Source: Marinobacter sp. F4218 (lineage in GTDB: Bacteria; Pseudomonadota; Gammaproteobacteria; Pseudomonadales; Oleiphilaceae). Taken from it: 64,000 nucleotides of DNA. The notes under the pieces are model-generated. The model was given only the letters and a program-made list of their open reading frames with translations, had not been told where the DNA came from and searched no databases. The DNA lies in the NCBI RefSeq assembly GCF_019443085.1, contig NZ_JAHZIL010000003.1:992001-1056000 (forward strand). Reading direction: 5' to 3'. The position numbers and the translations under genes are program-made. Below, in pieces: positions 1 to 10,212 of this stretch; within the stretch, counting starts at the first letter, position 1, and each line of letters begins with the position of its first letter.

Positions 1-1
1 C

Positions 2-925
2 CAGGGCACTGCCGAGTATACCGCGGCCGATCCGGTAAACGGCCTTGAGCAGGCATACGAACGGGGCGAAAACGATGAATTCGTGAAACCGACCCGCATT
101 CACGTCGCCGGCGAACCCGACGGTACGATCAATGACGGCGACACCGTCCTGTTCATGAACTTCCGGGCGGACCGGGCCCGGGAAATGACCCGCGCGTTCG
201 TCCAGCAGGATTTCGAGGGCTTCGACCGCCGGAAGCACCCGGAACTGGCCGATTTCGTGATGCTCACCGAGTACGCGGCGGACATCAAGACCAGCTGCGC
301 CTACCCGCCCGAGCAACTCGTTAACGGCCTGGGTGAGTACGTCGCCAAGCAGCACAAGACCCAGTTGCGAATTTCGGAAACCGAGAAGTACGCCCACGTC
401 ACCTTCTTCTTCAACGGCGGTCTCGAGACCCCGTTCGAAGGCGAGGACCGCATACTGATTCCTTCCCCGAAAGTGGCGACCTACGACCTGAAGCCGGAAA
501 TGAGCGCGCCGGAAGTGACCGACAAGCTCGTCGAGGCCATCAAGAGTGGCAAGTACGACCTGGTCGTGTGCAACTATGCCAATGGCGACATGGTCGGACA
601 CACCGGCAAGCTCGACGCCGCCATCAAGGCTGCCGAATGCCTTGACGAATGCGTACGGCGCGTGGTCGAAGCCCTTGACGAGGTCGGCGGTGAAGCTCTG
701 ATCACGGCCGACCACGGCAACTGTGAACAGATGACCGACCCGGATTCCGGCCAGGTCCACACGGCCCATACCATTGGCCCGGTGCCGCTGATCTATACCG
801 GACCGCGCAACGCATCCCTTCGGGATGACGGCAGCCTGAGCGATGTGGCACCGACCCTGCTGACCCTGATGGGGATGGAACAGCCCAAGGAGATGACCGG
901 ACACAGCCTGGTCAAGATCGATTGA
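2..925 (+). CDS. gpmI: 2,3-bisphosphoglycerate-independent phosphoglycerate mutase, 5' truncated by window edge
   Basis: This cytoplasmic enzyme interconverts 3- and 2-phosphoglycerate in glycolysis and gluconeogenesis using two bound metal ions. The reading frame is open from base 2, so about 200 N-terminal residues of the usual ~510 lie outside the window. The visible part holds the conserved [15 protein letters not shown] segment and the metal-binding TADHGN motif near the C-terminus, both diagnostic of the alkaline-phosphatase-like iPGM family. The internal GTG at 83 is not the real start, since the frame continues upstream with matching family sequence. It is followed directly, with a 4-base overlap, by the envC-like gene, the usual gpmI-envC-ctpA order in gammaproteobacteria. 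Confidence 0.96.
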   Translation, partial: QGTAEYTAADPVNGLEQAYERGENDEFVKPTRIHVAGEPDGTINDGDTVLFMNFRADRAREMTRAFVQQDFEGFDRRKHPELADFVMLTEYAADIKTSCAYPPEQLVNGLGEYVAKQHKTQLRISETEKYAHVTFFFNGGLETPFEGEDRILIPSPKVATYDLKPEMSAPEVTDKLVEAIKSGKYDLVVCNYANGDMVGHTGKLDAAIKAAECLDECVRRVVEALDEVGGEALITADHGNCEQMTDPDSGQVHTAHTIGPVPLIYTGPRNASLRDDGSLSDVAPTLLTLMGMEQPKEMTGHSLVKID

Positions 926-2079
926 TTGCAGGGCAGGCAGGCGTGTTGCAGTTGCTCTCGGCCCTGGCGCTCGCCCTGCTTCTGGGCGCAGCGCCGGCGT
1001 ATGCGGATAATGAGGTCACCCCGGCCCAGATCGAAGACCTCAAAGAACGGATTGAGGACATCGACGATTGGCTGGCTGATGCCGAGGAGGATCGCTCAAC
1101 CCTTGAGCAGCAGCTGGCCTCGACCGAGCGCAAGATCAGCCGGCTGACCCGGGAGCGGCGGTCGCTGCGCCAGCAGGCGGCCCAGCAGCAGCAACGCCTG
1201 CGCGCACTGAAAGACGAAGAACAGAGCCTGACCCGCACCCTCGACCGTCAGCGCGAAAGCCTGAAGCGACAGATCCGGGCCGCCTGGATGGAAGGCGATG
1301 CCCCGGCGGTCAAGGTATTGCTGAACGAGATTGACCCGGACCGGATTGCCCGGACCATGACTTACTACGAATACCTGAGCCGGGACACGGTCGATCGCCT
1401 GGAGGCCTTTCGCAAAAGCCTGCAAGAGCTCAAGGAAACCCGGGCCAACGTCGAGGCCACCCGGGTAGAACTGGCCCGAACCGAAACGGACGTTACCCAA
1501 CGCCAGGAAGAACTGGCCCGGTCACGCAAGGCCCGCGAGGAAACCCTGGCCGCCCTGACTGCCGACATCCGGAACCGCCAAAGTGAGCGAGAGGACCTGG
1601 AATCGGACCGAAAGCGTCTGGAGAAGCTTCTCAAGGAAGTCCAGCAGGCAATTGCCAGCATTCCCTCACCCAACGAGTCGCAACCCTTTGTTTCATTGCG
1701 GGACAAATTGCCCTGGCCCGTGCAAGGCAAGGTGCAAAGCGGCTTCGGTGATCGCTACGCAGACGGCAAGCTTCGCCGCAATGGCCTGTTGATCAGCACC
1801 GACGAGGACGCCGAAATCAGGGCCATCCATTACGGGCGTGTTGTGTTCGCCAACCGGCTCCGGGGATTTGGCCTGATCACCATTATTGATCACGGCGACG
1901 GCTACATGACACTCTATGGCCATAGCAGCAGCCTGTTCACCAGCCCGGGCGACTGGGTGGCGGCGGGCGAACCGATTGCCCTCGCCGGACGTACCGGCGG
2001 CACCGAGAGCCCGGCGCTGTACTTCGAAGTGCGCCACAACGGTAAGCCGGACAACCCCAGACGTTGGCTGGCCAACTGA
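922..2079 (+). CDS. envC: EnvC-like murein hydrolase activator (degenerate LytM/M23 domain)
   Basis: The protein has a short hydrophobic export signal ending near APAYA, a long coiled coil (about residues 35-250, rich in Glu, Arg, Gln) and a C-terminal LytM domain (about 275-380). The LytM domain lacks the zinc ligands of active M23 peptidases. The HxxxD position reads NGLLISTD and the final HxH position reads LYF before EV. This matches EnvC, which activates the amidases AmiA and AmiB at the septum without cutting peptidoglycan itself. The TTG at 922 overlaps the gpmI stop. A GTG at 943 with a purine-rich site upstream would give a 21-residue signal peptide and is a reasonable alternative start. 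The family assignment is firm and the start is uncertain. Confidence 0.9.
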   Translation: MIAGQAGVLQLLSALALALLLGAAPAYADNEVTPAQIEDLKERIEDIDDWLADAEEDRSTLEQQLASTERKISRLTRERRSLRQQAAQQQQRLRALKDEEQSLTRTLDRQRESLKRQIRAAWMEGDAPAVKVLLNEIDPDRIARTMTYYEYLSRDTVDRLEAFRKSLQELKETRANVEATRVELARTETDVTQRQEELARSRKAREETLAALTADIRNRQSEREDLESDRKRLEKLLKEVQQAIASIPSPNESQPFVSLRDKLPWPVQGKVQSGFGDRYADGKLRRNGLLISTDEDAEIRAIHYGRVVFANRLRGFGLITIIDHGDGYMTLYGHSSSLFTSPGDWVAAGEPIALAGRTGGTESPALYFEVRHNGKPDNPRRWLAN

Positions 2080-2176
2080 AGCGTGGCAGGAGGGCTGACA
2101 AACGCCCCAGCTAACGCCATACTGTCTGAAATCAGGGAAACCAGTCCAACTATCGGAATAAAAACGGGATAAGTGA

Positions 2177-3595
2177 ATGAAACGGGTCAGAAGTCCACTC
2201 CACGTCTTTCCTTTGCGCGCCATTGCTCTCGCCACCTGTTTCAGCACTGCCTCCGGACTGGCACTCGCTCAGGATGAAGCCCAGGGCCAACAGCTGCTCG
2301 AAGGCATCCAGGACGGCGAACGCGTCGAGATCACCCTGCCGGATCCGGAAAAACAGCTCCCTCTGGATGACCTGCGTAAATTCACCGAGGTTTTCAGCCG
2401 CATCAAGGACGCCTATGTGGAAGAGGTGGATGATCGCCAGCTACTGGAAAGCGCGATAAAGGGCATGCTGTCCGACCTGGACCCCCACTCTACCTACCTC
2501 GCCCCCAAGGATTACGAAGAGCTGGAGGAAAGCACCTCCGGTGAGTTCGGCGGTCTCGGCATCGAAGTCGGAATGGAAAACGGCTTCGTTAAAGTAATTG
2601 CGCCGATTGATGACACGCCGGCCCAGAAAGCCGGCGTCCAGGCCGGCGACCTGATCATCAAGCTCGATGAAAAACCGGTCAAGGGCATGAGCCTGGAAGA
2701 AGCGGTTCAGCTTATGCGCGGCAAACCGGGCACCATCCTCACCCTGACCATCATGCGTGAAAGCGAAAGCGCCCCCATTGAGATCAAGGTGGAGCGCGAT
2801 GTCATCAAGGTCACCAGTGTAAAATCCCGGATGCTCGACAACGGCTACGGCTACGTCCGCATCACCCAGTTCCAGGCAGACACCGGCAGCCAGTTCCTGA
2901 AGGCGCTCGGCTCACTCGAGGATGACCATGGCAGCGGCCTCGACGGTCTGGTCATTGATCTGCGCAACAATCCCGGCGGCGTTCTCCAGGCGGCCGTGGA
3001 AACCGCCGATGCCTTGCTCGATGAAGGCCTGATCGTCTACACCGAAGGCCGCATCCAGAGCTCACGCCTGCGCTTCAGCGCCAAGGCCGGCGATGTGATG
3101 GCAGACACGCCGATTGTGGTCCTGATCAACGGTGGCTCAGCCTCCGCCTCGGAGATTCTGGCCGGCGCACTCCAGGATCACCAGCGCGCAGTCATCATGG
3201 GCATGCAGTCCTTCGGCAAGGGCAGCGTCCAGACCGTGATCCCGCTGGACGAGAACCACGCCATCAAGATGACCACCGCCCGCTATTACACACCGGACGG
3301 TCGGTCCATCCAGGCCACGGGCATCAAGCCGGATATCGAGGTTCGTCCGGCAGAGCTGAAGGAACTGGACAGCCAGCCGTTCTTCACCGAAGCGGACCTG
3401 AGCGGGCACCTTGAAGGCCAGAATGAGGGCGACCAGCCGGCGAAGGACAATGAGTCCGAGGACTCCACAACGGCTTCACTGACGGACCGGGACTACCAGC
3501 TGCGCTCAGCCCTGAACCTGCTCAAGGGTATGCACATCCTTAACCGCAAGAGTAATGGTAAGGCCGCATCAGAGGGACAGGACTCCGCGCAGTGA
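2177..3595 (+). CDS. ctpA: S41 family C-terminal processing peptidase
   Basis: This is a periplasmic serine protease that trims or degrades proteins from their C-terminus. A signal peptide (about residues 1-32, ending LALAQ) precedes the N-terminal helical region, a PDZ domain (about 100-180, with the GGLGIEVG entry) and the S41 catalytic core. The Ser/Lys dyad is visible as Ser323 in GGSASASE and Lys348 in SFGKGSVQ, the correct 25 residues apart. An acidic Ser/Glu-rich tail follows. At 472 residues it resembles the CtpA/CtpB type more than the larger Prc. It lies downstream of envC and overlaps the start of the deacetylase gene by 4 bases, so the four genes probably form one cell-envelope operon. 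Confidence 0.94.
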   Translation: MKRVRSPLHVFPLRAIALATCFSTASGLALAQDEAQGQQLLEGIQDGERVEITLPDPEKQLPLDDLRKFTEVFSRIKDAYVEEVDDRQLLESAIKGMLSDLDPHSTYLAPKDYEELEESTSGEFGGLGIEVGMENGFVKVIAPIDDTPAQKAGVQAGDLIIKLDEKPVKGMSLEEAVQLMRGKPGTILTLTIMRESESAPIEIKVERDVIKVTSVKSRMLDNGYGYVRITQFQADTGSQFLKALGSLEDDHGSGLDGLVIDLRNNPGGVLQAAVETADALLDEGLIVYTEGRIQSSRLRFSAKAGDVMADTPIVVLINGGSASASEILAGALQDHQRAVIMGMQSFGKGSVQTVIPLDENHAIKMTTARYYTPDGRSIQATGIKPDIEVRPAELKELDSQPFFTEADLSGHLEGQNEGDQPAKDNESEDSTTASLTDRDYQLRSALNLLKGMHILNRKSNGKAASEGQDSAQ

Positions 3596-4419
3596 GGTTG
3601 TTGCGTTTTTCCATCCTGGCGGCAGCGCTGACTGCCCTGCCCGTTGCCGGGTCCGAACCGGACAAGGAGACAGCGGGCAGTTCCGTGCTGCCGACCATTG
3701 CCATCATTATTGATGACATGGGGCACAACCTTCAGGAAGGCGAGCGCCTGGCCCAGATGGACCAGCCTCTAACCCTGGCGTTCCTGCCGTACCGGCGCTA
3801 CACGGTTCCATTGGCCAAGCTGGCCCACAGGCGGCACAAGGAAATCATGCTGCACGCGCCCATGGCCAATACCCGAAATTTTGAGCTTGGGCCCGGCGGC
3901 CTGACCTCCGACATGGATGAAAAGCGCATCGCTACCACACTGCGGCGGGCACTTCAGTCGATTCCCTACGTTCAGGGCGTAAACAACCACATGGGCAGCC
4001 TGATGACCCAGAAGCTTCAAACCATGGACTGGGTCATGCAGGAGCTGAGGCAGTACCCAATCTATTTCGTTGACAGCCGGACCATAGCGTCGTCCGTAGC
4101 GGGCGATGTTGCCCGCGCCTACCAGATCCCCAGCCTGAGCCGGGACGTTTTTCTCGACCACGAACAGACTGAGGAATTCGTTGATCGGCAGTTCAAGCTG
4201 CTGATCAAACGCGCGCGGGAAAACGGCAGCGCCATCGGCATCGGGCATCCGCATAAAGTGACCGTGGATTACCTGGAGAAGCATCTGCCGGAGCTGGACG
4301 CCCAGGGTGTGGCCATAGCGACCATCAGTGGACTCTGGGCCATTCGCAACGGCAATCGGGAAATGTTCGTGGAAGGGGAAAAGCAGGCCATAAGGCCTGC
4401 CTACGCCAGGAAGCCCTAG
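3592..4419 (+). CDS. divergent polysaccharide deacetylase family protein (YibQ-like)
   Basis: The protein starts at a GTG overlapping the ctpA stop (GTGA arrangement), with a short signal peptide ([17 protein letters not shown]). The body matches the divergent polysaccharide deacetylase family (DUF610). IIIDDMGHN carries the paired Asp residues at the start of the NodB-like fold, and LHAPM and NNHMGS follow as in YibQ. It is presumably periplasmic and acts on glycan or peptidoglycan, but the substrate is not known from sequence. It is convergent with hisF, and the two stop codons share the bases CTAG at 4416-4419. Confidence 0.9.
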   Translation: MRLLRFSILAAALTALPVAGSEPDKETAGSSVLPTIAIIIDDMGHNLQEGERLAQMDQPLTLAFLPYRRYTVPLAKLAHRRHKEIMLHAPMANTRNFELGPGGLTSDMDEKRIATTLRRALQSIPYVQGVNNHMGSLMTQKLQTMDWVMQELRQYPIYFVDSRTIASSVAGDVARAYQIPSLSRDVFLDHEQTEEFVDRQFKLLIKRARENGSAIGIGHPHKVTVDYLEKHLPELDAQGVAIATISGLWAIRNGNREMFVEGEKQAIRPAYARKP

Positions 4420-5189
4420 TCCCGGACTTCGATACCCTGGCTTTTCATGAAAGCCTTGGCTTCGGGGATGGTGTGCTGACCGAAGTGGAAGATGGACGCC
4501 GCCAGCACCGCATCGGCCCCCCCTTCGGTAACGCCATCGGCCAGGTGCTGCAGCTCTCCGACGCCGCCGGATGCAATCACCGGAACAATCACCGCATCAC
4601 TGATGGCACGGGTCAGCCCCAGATCAAAACCGATCTTGGTGCCGTCGCGGTCCATACTCGTCAGTAGCAACTCGCCGGCACCCATCTCGACCATCTTCCG
4701 GGCCCATTCCACGGCATCCAGCCCGGTGGGCTTGCGGCCGCCGTGGGTAAAGATTTCCCAGCGTGGCTCTTCACCTTCGGCGCTGACCTGCTTGGCGTCG
4801 ATGGCCACCACGATGCACTGGCTCCCAAAACGCTCGGCGGCCTCATGCACGAATTCGGGATTGAACACGGCGGCGGTGTTGATGGAGACCTTGTCGGCAC
4901 CGGCATTCAGCAGCTTGCGGATATCATCCACAGTCCGCACACCGCCACCCACGGTCAACGGAATAAAAACCTCCGCTGCCATGCGCTCGACCGTCTCGTA
5001 GGTGGTGTCGCGACTCTCGTGACTGGCCGTGATGTCCAGGAAGGTTATCTCGTCGGCGCCCTGCTCGTTGTAGCGGCGCGCCACTTCGACCGGATCGCCG
5101 GCGTCCCGGATATCAACGAAGTTGACGCCCTTGACCACGCGGCCTTTGTCGACATCGAGACACGGGATAATGCGTTTTGCCAGACCCAT
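4416..5189 (-). CDS. hisF: imidazole glycerol phosphate synthase, cyclase subunit
   Basis: HisF receives ammonia from HisH and converts PRFAR to imidazole-glycerol phosphate and AICAR in histidine synthesis. The start was placed at the ATG giving [13 protein letters not shown], because the longer open frame upstream encodes unrelated sequence, and this start yields the family length of 257 residues. Seen are the catalytic Asp in [12 protein letters not shown], the phosphate-binding GGGVRT, and the second Asp in [10 protein letters not shown]. It is the last gene of hisBHAF and lies 10 bases after hisA. Confidence 0.97.
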   Translation of the reverse strand: MGLAKRIIPCLDVDKGRVVKGVNFVDIRDAGDPVEVARRYNEQGADEITFLDITASHESRDTTYETVERMAAEVFIPLTVGGGVRTVDDIRKLLNAGADKVSINTAAVFNPEFVHEAAERFGSQCIVVAIDAKQVSAEGEEPRWEIFTHGGRKPTGLDAVEWARKMVEMGAGELLLTSMDRDGTKIGFDLGLTRAISDAVIVPVIASGGVGELQHLADGVTEGGADAVLAASIFHFGQHTIPEAKAFMKSQGIEVRD

Positions 5190-5199
5190 GATTGCTCCC

Positions 5200-5937
5200 T
5201 TACGCTTTGAGGCCGTCGCAGAAGGCCTGCGCTTCAGCAACGTCCAACGTACCTTCGTAGATGGCACGACCGGTAATGGCACCGAGAATGCCCTTGTCCG
5301 CGACGGTTGCAAGACGCTTCAGGTCATCCATGTTGGTGACACCGCCGGAGGCGATCACCGGGATGCCGCCCTCTTCGGCCAGCGCGGCGGTGGCTTCGAC
5401 ATTCACGCCCTGCATCATGCCGTCGCGGCTGATGTCGGTGTAAACGATTGACTCGACGCCGTCATTGGCAAAACGTTTCGCCAGGTCGGTCGCCATCACT
5501 TCGGACACTTCTGCCCAGCCGTCGGTGGCCACGCGACCATCCTTGGCATCCAGACCCACAATGATGTGGCCGGGGAAGCGCTTGCACATCTCGGTCACGA
5601 ACTCCGGCTCCTTGACCGCCTTGGTGCCAATGATCACCCACTGCACGCCGGCCTTGAGGTAGGCTTCGATGGTTTCGGCTGAACGGATCCCCCCACCGAT
5701 CTGGATCGGCAGGTCGGGGTACTTGCGGGCAATGGCCTGCACGATTTCACCGTTAACAGGCTCACCGGCGAAGGCACCATTGAGATCCACCAGATGCAGA
5801 CGGCGGGCACCGGCTTCCACCCAGCGGGTGGCCATATCAACGGGGTCATCACCGAACACGGTGGAGTCGTCCATCCGGCCCTGACGCAGGCGCACACACT
5901 TTCCGTCTTTGAGATCAATGGCAGGGATAATCAGCAT
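5200..5937 (-). CDS. hisA: 1-(5-phosphoribosyl)-5-[(5-phosphoribosylamino)methylideneamino]imidazole-4-carboxamide isomerase
   Basis: HisA catalyses the Amadori isomerisation of ProFAR to PRFAR, the step before HisF/HisH. The 245-residue TIM barrel starts [17 protein letters not shown] with the catalytic Asp. It has the half-barrel phosphate sites GGGIRSAE and [10 protein letters not shown], and the second acid in TDISRDGMM. Length and motifs are fully standard. It sits between hisH and hisF in the same orientation, the order that couples consecutive steps of the pathway. Confidence 0.97.
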   Translation of the reverse strand: MLIIPAIDLKDGKCVRLRQGRMDDSTVFGDDPVDMATRWVEAGARRLHLVDLNGAFAGEPVNGEIVQAIARKYPDLPIQIGGGIRSAETIEAYLKAGVQWVIIGTKAVKEPEFVTEMCKRFPGHIIVGLDAKDGRVATDGWAEVSEVMATDLAKRFANDGVESIVYTDISRDGMMQGVNVEATAALAEEGGIPVIASGGVTNMDDLKRLATVADKGILGAITGRAIYEGTLDVAEAQAFCDGLKA

Positions 5938-5975
5938 AAAGCAATGTCCGTGTTAATCGTTCAGACGCTCCGGCG

Positions 5976-6614
5976 TTACTTGCCGGACCAGTCAACAAAG
6001 TTTTTCAGCAGCTGCAGGCCGGCCCGGGCGCTCTTCTCCGGGTGGAACTGGACCGCAAAAATATTGTCGCGGGCAACGGCCGCCGCAAGGTCCACACCAT
6101 AGTGGCTGCGCCCGGCAATGTCGGCATTGCCCTCGGCTTCAGCGTAATAGCTGTGAACAAAGTAGAAGCGGTCACCGTCGGGGATGTTGTGCCACATGGG
6201 ATGATCGACGGTTTGCTGCACCTCGTTCCAGCCCATGTGCGGCACTTTCAGTCGCTCGCCGTTTTCGACAAGGTGGTCGCCGAAATAACGAACCTGCGAA
6301 GGGAACAGGTTGATGCAGTCCACCCCGCCGTTTTCCTCGCTGCGGGACATCAGGGCCTGCATGCCCACACAGATTCCGAGAAACGGACGGTCCCGGGAGA
6401 CTTCCCGCACCAGCGTGTCCACTTCCAGCCGACGGATTTCGTGCATGCAGTCACGGATGGCGCCGACGCCGGGCAGGATGACGTGGTCCGCCTCGCGGAT
6501 CTGGTCTGCGTTGTCGGTAACCAGCACCCTGACGTCCGGCGCCACGTGCTCCACCGCCTTACGGGCCGAGTGCAGGTTCCCCATGCCGTAATCGATAATG
6601 GCAACGGTCTTCAT
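5976..6614 (-). CDS. hisH: imidazole glycerol phosphate synthase, glutamine amidotransferase subunit
   Basis: HisH hydrolyses glutamine and channels ammonia to HisF. The 212-residue class I glutaminase has the oxyanion/entry segment [11 protein letters not shown], the nucleophile Cys in FLGICVGMQ, and the His-Glu pair in AVQFHPEKS. It is the second gene of the four-gene his cluster, 30 bases after hisB. Confidence 0.97.
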   Translation of the reverse strand: MKTVAIIDYGMGNLHSARKAVEHVAPDVRVLVTDNADQIREADHVILPGVGAIRDCMHEIRRLEVDTLVREVSRDRPFLGICVGMQALMSRSEENGGVDCINLFPSQVRYFGDHLVENGERLKVPHMGWNEVQQTVDHPMWHNIPDGDRFYFVHSYYAEAEGNADIAGRSHYGVDLAAAVARDNIFAVQFHPEKSARAGLQLLKNFVDWSGK

Positions 6615-6644
6615 ATGGAATTCGGTGTCCTGTTCGGTGACGTG

Positions 6645-7238
6645 TTACAGGGAGCCTTTGGTGGAGGGCGTGATGCCCGCCATCCGCTCGTCCATTTCGA
6701 TCGCCATGCGCAGGGCACGACCGAAGGCCTTGAAGACGGTCTCGATCTGGTGGTGGGTGTTCTTGCCCTTCAGGTTATCGATGTGCAGCGTCACCATGGA
6801 ATGATTCACGAAGCCATGAAAGAACTCTTCGAACAGGTCGACGTCGAAGCCACCGACAGCCCCGCGGGTGTAGGGCACATCCATCATCAGGCCCGGACGG
6901 CCAGACAGATCGATGACCACACGCGACAGCGCCTCATCCAGCGGCACATAGGCGTGGCCGTAGCGACGGATGCCTTTCTTCTCACCAACGGCCTGCTTGA
7001 ACGCCTGCCCCAGGGTAATACCGATGTCTTCCACGGTGTGGTGATCATCGATATGCAGGTCACCTTTGGAAACGATGTTCAGATCCACCAGCCCGTGGCG
7101 GGCAATCTGGTCCATCATGTGTTCGAGGAAAGGGACGCCAGTGTCAAAACTGGACTTGCCGGTGCCGTCGAGATCAATCTCAACGGTAATCTGGGTTTCG
7201 AGGGTATTTCGTTCTACCCGAGCCTTACGTTCGGCCAT
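6645..7238 (-). CDS. hisB: imidazoleglycerol-phosphate dehydratase
   Basis: This is the monofunctional dehydratase of histidine synthesis (197 residues), without the phosphatase domain fused to it in enterobacteria. The manganese-binding repeats are visible as [12 protein letters not shown] and [11 protein letters not shown] in the first half and HGFVNHSM in the second. The start [12 protein letters not shown] was chosen because the nine codons upstream are not part of the family and a GGAG lies just before this ATG. It is the first gene of the hisBHAF cluster. Confidence 0.96.
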   Translation of the reverse strand: MAERKARVERNTLETQITVEIDLDGTGKSSFDTGVPFLEHMMDQIARHGLVDLNIVSKGDLHIDDHHTVEDIGITLGQAFKQAVGEKKGIRRYGHAYVPLDEALSRVVIDLSGRPGLMMDVPYTRGAVGGFDVDLFEEFFHGFVNHSMVTLHIDNLKGKNTHHQIETVFKAFGRALRMAIEMDERMAGITPSTKGSL

Positions 7239-7283
7239 GGGGACTCCGTAGCAATTGGGCGGCACGTGACCGCAAACTTTCGA

Positions 7284-7319
7284 TTGGCGGATTATACCTT
7301 TTATGCCCGCCGGAGTCCC
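7284..7319 (-). promoter_or_regulatory. putative promoter of hisBHAF
   Basis: On the minus strand a perfect TATAAT (7291-7296) lies 17 bases from a weak -35 element GGGACT (7314-7319), about 50 bases upstream of the hisB start. No attenuator-like His-codon leader is visible in this short gap. The assignment is based only on sequence match. Confidence 0.4.
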
Positions 7320-7355
7320 ACAACCGGTTCAACTGACTCGATAGCCTGAAACGGG

Positions 7356-7817
7356 TCAGACCGCCTTTTTCAGGTTACTCATGTAGGTATCCACGAGGCT
7401 GTTGAACTCGTGCTTGATGACCGGACTGATTGCCAGCTTCAGCAGACTGGGCAGCGGCACCGTAAGCTCGGCGCTGGTCTGGAATTTCACGGCGGTCACG
7501 TTGTCGCCCTTGGCCTTGATGGTCCAGGAACCTCGCACCACACCATTACCCTCACCTTTCACCGGCTCCCAGGTGATGCGACCGGCTTCCTTGTCTGCGT
7601 GGTATTTGCAGGCATAGATGGACTGGATGGCGTGCTTGTCCACGCCGACCTTCTCCATCTCCCAGCGGTAGGCATTGTCTCCCAGGTCGGTCAGCTTGTG
7701 GACCTTCGGGAAATGACTGGCAGAGCGTGGCACATCGGCCAATAAATCAAAGACTTCATCGTAGCCACCCGGAATTTCGAGGTCCCGGTTCAGCTCAATC
7801 GATACGGTAATAGCCAC
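7356..7817 (-). CDS. SRPBCC family (START/polyketide-cyclase-like) protein
   Basis: This 153-residue protein is of the SRPBCC helix-grip fold, which binds hydrophobic ligands or acts as a cyclase or lipid chaperone. The pattern is an N-terminal beta strand (ITVSIELNRDLEI), a helix with VFDLLADVP, a Trp-rich sheet (YRWEMEKV, ITWEPVKGEG) and a long C-terminal helix. The GTG start at 7817 is preferred because AAGGAG lies six bases upstream; the longer open frame upstream looks non-coding. Ligand and role cannot be told from sequence. It stands alone between hisB and the AsmA-family gene. Confidence 0.75.
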   Translation of the reverse strand: MAITVSIELNRDLEIPGGYDEVFDLLADVPRSASHFPKVHKLTDLGDNAYRWEMEKVGVDKHAIQSIYACKYHADKEAGRITWEPVKGEGNGVVRGSWTIKAKGDNVTAVKFQTSAELTVPLPSLLKLAISPVIKHEFNSLVDTYMSNLKKAV

Positions 7818-8007
7818 AGCCAACTCCTTCTTATGTTTATTTGCATCAATGTAGTCGGAATAATAAGGATGTGTATTTTGGCTCAACACTACAGCATTGT
7901 CATACTCCCCCGCTGTTAATTTATTAACCCTGCGTTATCCTTGGGCTAATTAGCGTCAGGATTCACTTCGAATCCCAACAAGCTCTCCGGAAAAGGATGC
8001 CTCACCC

Positions 8008-10212
8008 ATGAAAGCTGTTCGTTATCTGCTGATCGCGGTTATTGCACTGATACTGCTGGCCGTGGTGGCAGTCGCCGTTGCGATGGCAGTGATCAACCCC
8101 AACGATTACAAACCCCAGATTGAGCAGGCTGTCGAAAAACAGACCAACCTCGACCTCGTCCTGGAAGGCGATATCGGATGGTCGTTTATTCCCCTCGGCC
8201 TCGAACTGAACAATGTTCAGGCCAACCTGGAGGGCAACCGGTTTGTGGCCCTGGAGCAGATGGTGGCTCAGCTCGATTTCTGGTCCCTGATTTCCATGTC
8301 ACCCCAGGTCGATACATTTGTCCTGAGCGGACTGGAAGCGAATCTCGAGGTGAATGAACAAGGCCAAGGCAACTGGACCCGGATCATGCCGGAACCTGCT
8401 GAAAGCGATGCAGAAGGCGAGTCGCAGACCGCTCAAGCCGAGCTGGAGCAGCAGCCAGAGCCAGCCGGAGAAGAAACCGGCGGAGAGCCACTGAACTTCA
8501 ATGTTGATAACGTCGAGATTTCCAATGCCCAGGTGCATTACACCGACAAAAGCACCGGCCAGTCCGTCACACTTGAAAACTTCAACGTGAACGCCAGCCA
8601 GATTACCCTGGGCTCCGAATTTCCGTTGGACATCAGCTTCCGGGTCGAGACCGCCAAACCCCAATTTGAGGTCGATGGCAGCATCAGTGCCCGGCTCGCC
8701 GCTAATGAGGCGCTTAATGACTTTGCCGTCTCCGGCCTGAAAGCGGTGTTCGACATGAACGGCGAACCCTTTGGTGGCAAATCGGTTACCGCGGAACTGA
8801 CCGGCTCCGCCCAGGCCAACCTTGAGAACGAAACCGCAACCCTGAGCGAGTTCACCGCCAGTTTCGCTAACCTCTCGATGACCACGGATCTGGACGTCAA
8901 AGGCTTTGGTGACAAGCCTGCCCTCAGCGGTTCGATCAATGTCGAGGAGTTCTCTCTGAAGGATCTGCTTAACCAGTTGGGGCAACCTGCCGTACCCACC
9001 AGCGATCCGGACGTACTCAACGCCCTGGCCTTTTCCACCAAGGTGGGTGGCGAGCCCGGCAAAGTCGCCTTGTCGGACCTGACGCTCATACTCGACGACA
9101 CCACGTTCGCCGGGACTGGCAGCTACAACCTCACCAACAGCGCCATCGTGTTCAACCTCCAGGGCGACAAGTTGAATGCGGACCGCTATCTGCCCCCGAA
9201 ATCCGAAGACGATGCCAAAGCGGGCGAAAGCGACGCTGAGTCAGAGGACCAAACAGCATCAGCCAAGGCAGCACAGAGCGCTCCGGAAAGCGACCTGCTG
9301 CCGCTTGAAACCCTGCGCACCCTGCTGCTGGATATCGATTTCGGTCTGGCCGAGCTCATTGTCAGTAACCTGACCATCAATGAGATCAAAGCCAGCACAA
9401 CGGCCAAAGATGGTCTCATCAAGGTCGACGAGTTCAGCGGCAAACTCTACGAGGGCAGCTTCGGTGCCAACGTCTCCCTGGACGCCCGCAGCGATAATCC
9501 GAAATGGAAGATCGGCTCCGACGTCAAAAACGTCCAGACCCTGCCGCTGCTCACTGACCTGGCCGAGGTGGACATGCTCTCTGGCGGCGCCAACCTGAAG
9601 GTCAATGTGACCACGACAGGCAACCGCGTCTCGGTATTGCGCGAGAAGGCGGATGGGCAGATCAGCTTCAACCTGGCCGAAGGCCAGTTCCGCAATATGA
9701 ACCTGACCCGCATGGCCTGCCAGGGCATTGCGATCGCCAACCAGGAAGACCTGAGCACGACTGACTGGGGTACAACAACACCCTTCAACGATATGCGCGG
9801 CACCCTGGACATCAACGGCAACATCCTGAAGAACACCGACCTTGTGGCTGCGCTCGCCGGCATGAAGCTCGAGGGCGACGGCACCATCGACCTGAAGCAG
9901 ACCACGCTCGACTACGAGGCGGGCCTGCGGATTGTGGGCGAGATCCACCGCGATGAAGCCTGCCGGGTAACCGAGTACGTTGAGAACGTGGTGATTCCTG
10001 TAGAGTGCCGGGGTAATTTCTCCGAGGATCCCGCTGGCTTGTGCTCGTTCGATGGTTCGCGCTTCCGTGACACCCTGAAAACCATCGCCTCCAACGCAGC
10101 CAAGGCCAAGGCCAGGGAAGAAGTAGACCGCGCTACCGATAAAGCGGAAAAGAAGATTCAGGAAAAGCTTGAGGAAGAACTTGGCGACAAACTCAAAGGT
10201 CTGTTCAAGTAA
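8008..10212 (+). CDS. AsmA family protein
   Basis: This 734-residue inner-membrane-anchored protein has one N-terminal transmembrane segment (about residues 5-28) and a large periplasmic region of the AsmA type. Such proteins form long beta-groove bridges thought to move phospholipid or control outer-membrane assembly. The N-terminus MKAVRYLL and the NPNDYKPQIEQAVEKQT segment are typical of the family. Two acidic low-complexity linkers (around 130-155 and 395-430) divide the domain, and a charged helical tail rich in Lys and Glu ends the protein. Its stop overlaps the mutY start by one base (TAATG), suggesting translational coupling. Confidence 0.9.
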   Translation: MKAVRYLLIAVIALILLAVVAVAVAMAVINPNDYKPQIEQAVEKQTNLDLVLEGDIGWSFIPLGLELNNVQANLEGNRFVALEQMVAQLDFWSLISMSPQVDTFVLSGLEANLEVNEQGQGNWTRIMPEPAESDAEGESQTAQAELEQQPEPAGEETGGEPLNFNVDNVEISNAQVHYTDKSTGQSVTLENFNVNASQITLGSEFPLDISFRVETAKPQFEVDGSISARLAANEALNDFAVSGLKAVFDMNGEPFGGKSVTAELTGSAQANLENETATLSEFTASFANLSMTTDLDVKGFGDKPALSGSINVEEFSLKDLLNQLGQPAVPTSDPDVLNALAFSTKVGGEPGKVALSDLTLILDDTTFAGTGSYNLTNSAIVFNLQGDKLNADRYLPPKSEDDAKAGESDAESEDQTASAKAAQSAPESDLLPLETLRTLLLDIDFGLAELIVSNLTINEIKASTTAKDGLIKVDEFSGKLYEGSFGANVSLDARSDNPKWKIGSDVKNVQTLPLLTDLAEVDMLSGGANLKVNVTTTGNRVSVLREKADGQISFNLAEGQFRNMNLTRMACQGIAIANQEDLSTTDWGTTTPFNDMRGTLDINGNILKNTDLVAALAGMKLEGDGTIDLKQTTLDYEAGLRIVGEIHRDEACRVTEYVENVVIPVECRGNFSEDPAGLCSFDGSRFRDTLKTIASNAAKAKAREEVDRATDKAEKKIQEKLEEELGDKLKGLFK

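Noticed and set aside
922..2079. Active M23 peptidase
   Set aside because: Zinc ligands of LytM enzymes are replaced, so an EnvC-type activator is the better reading.
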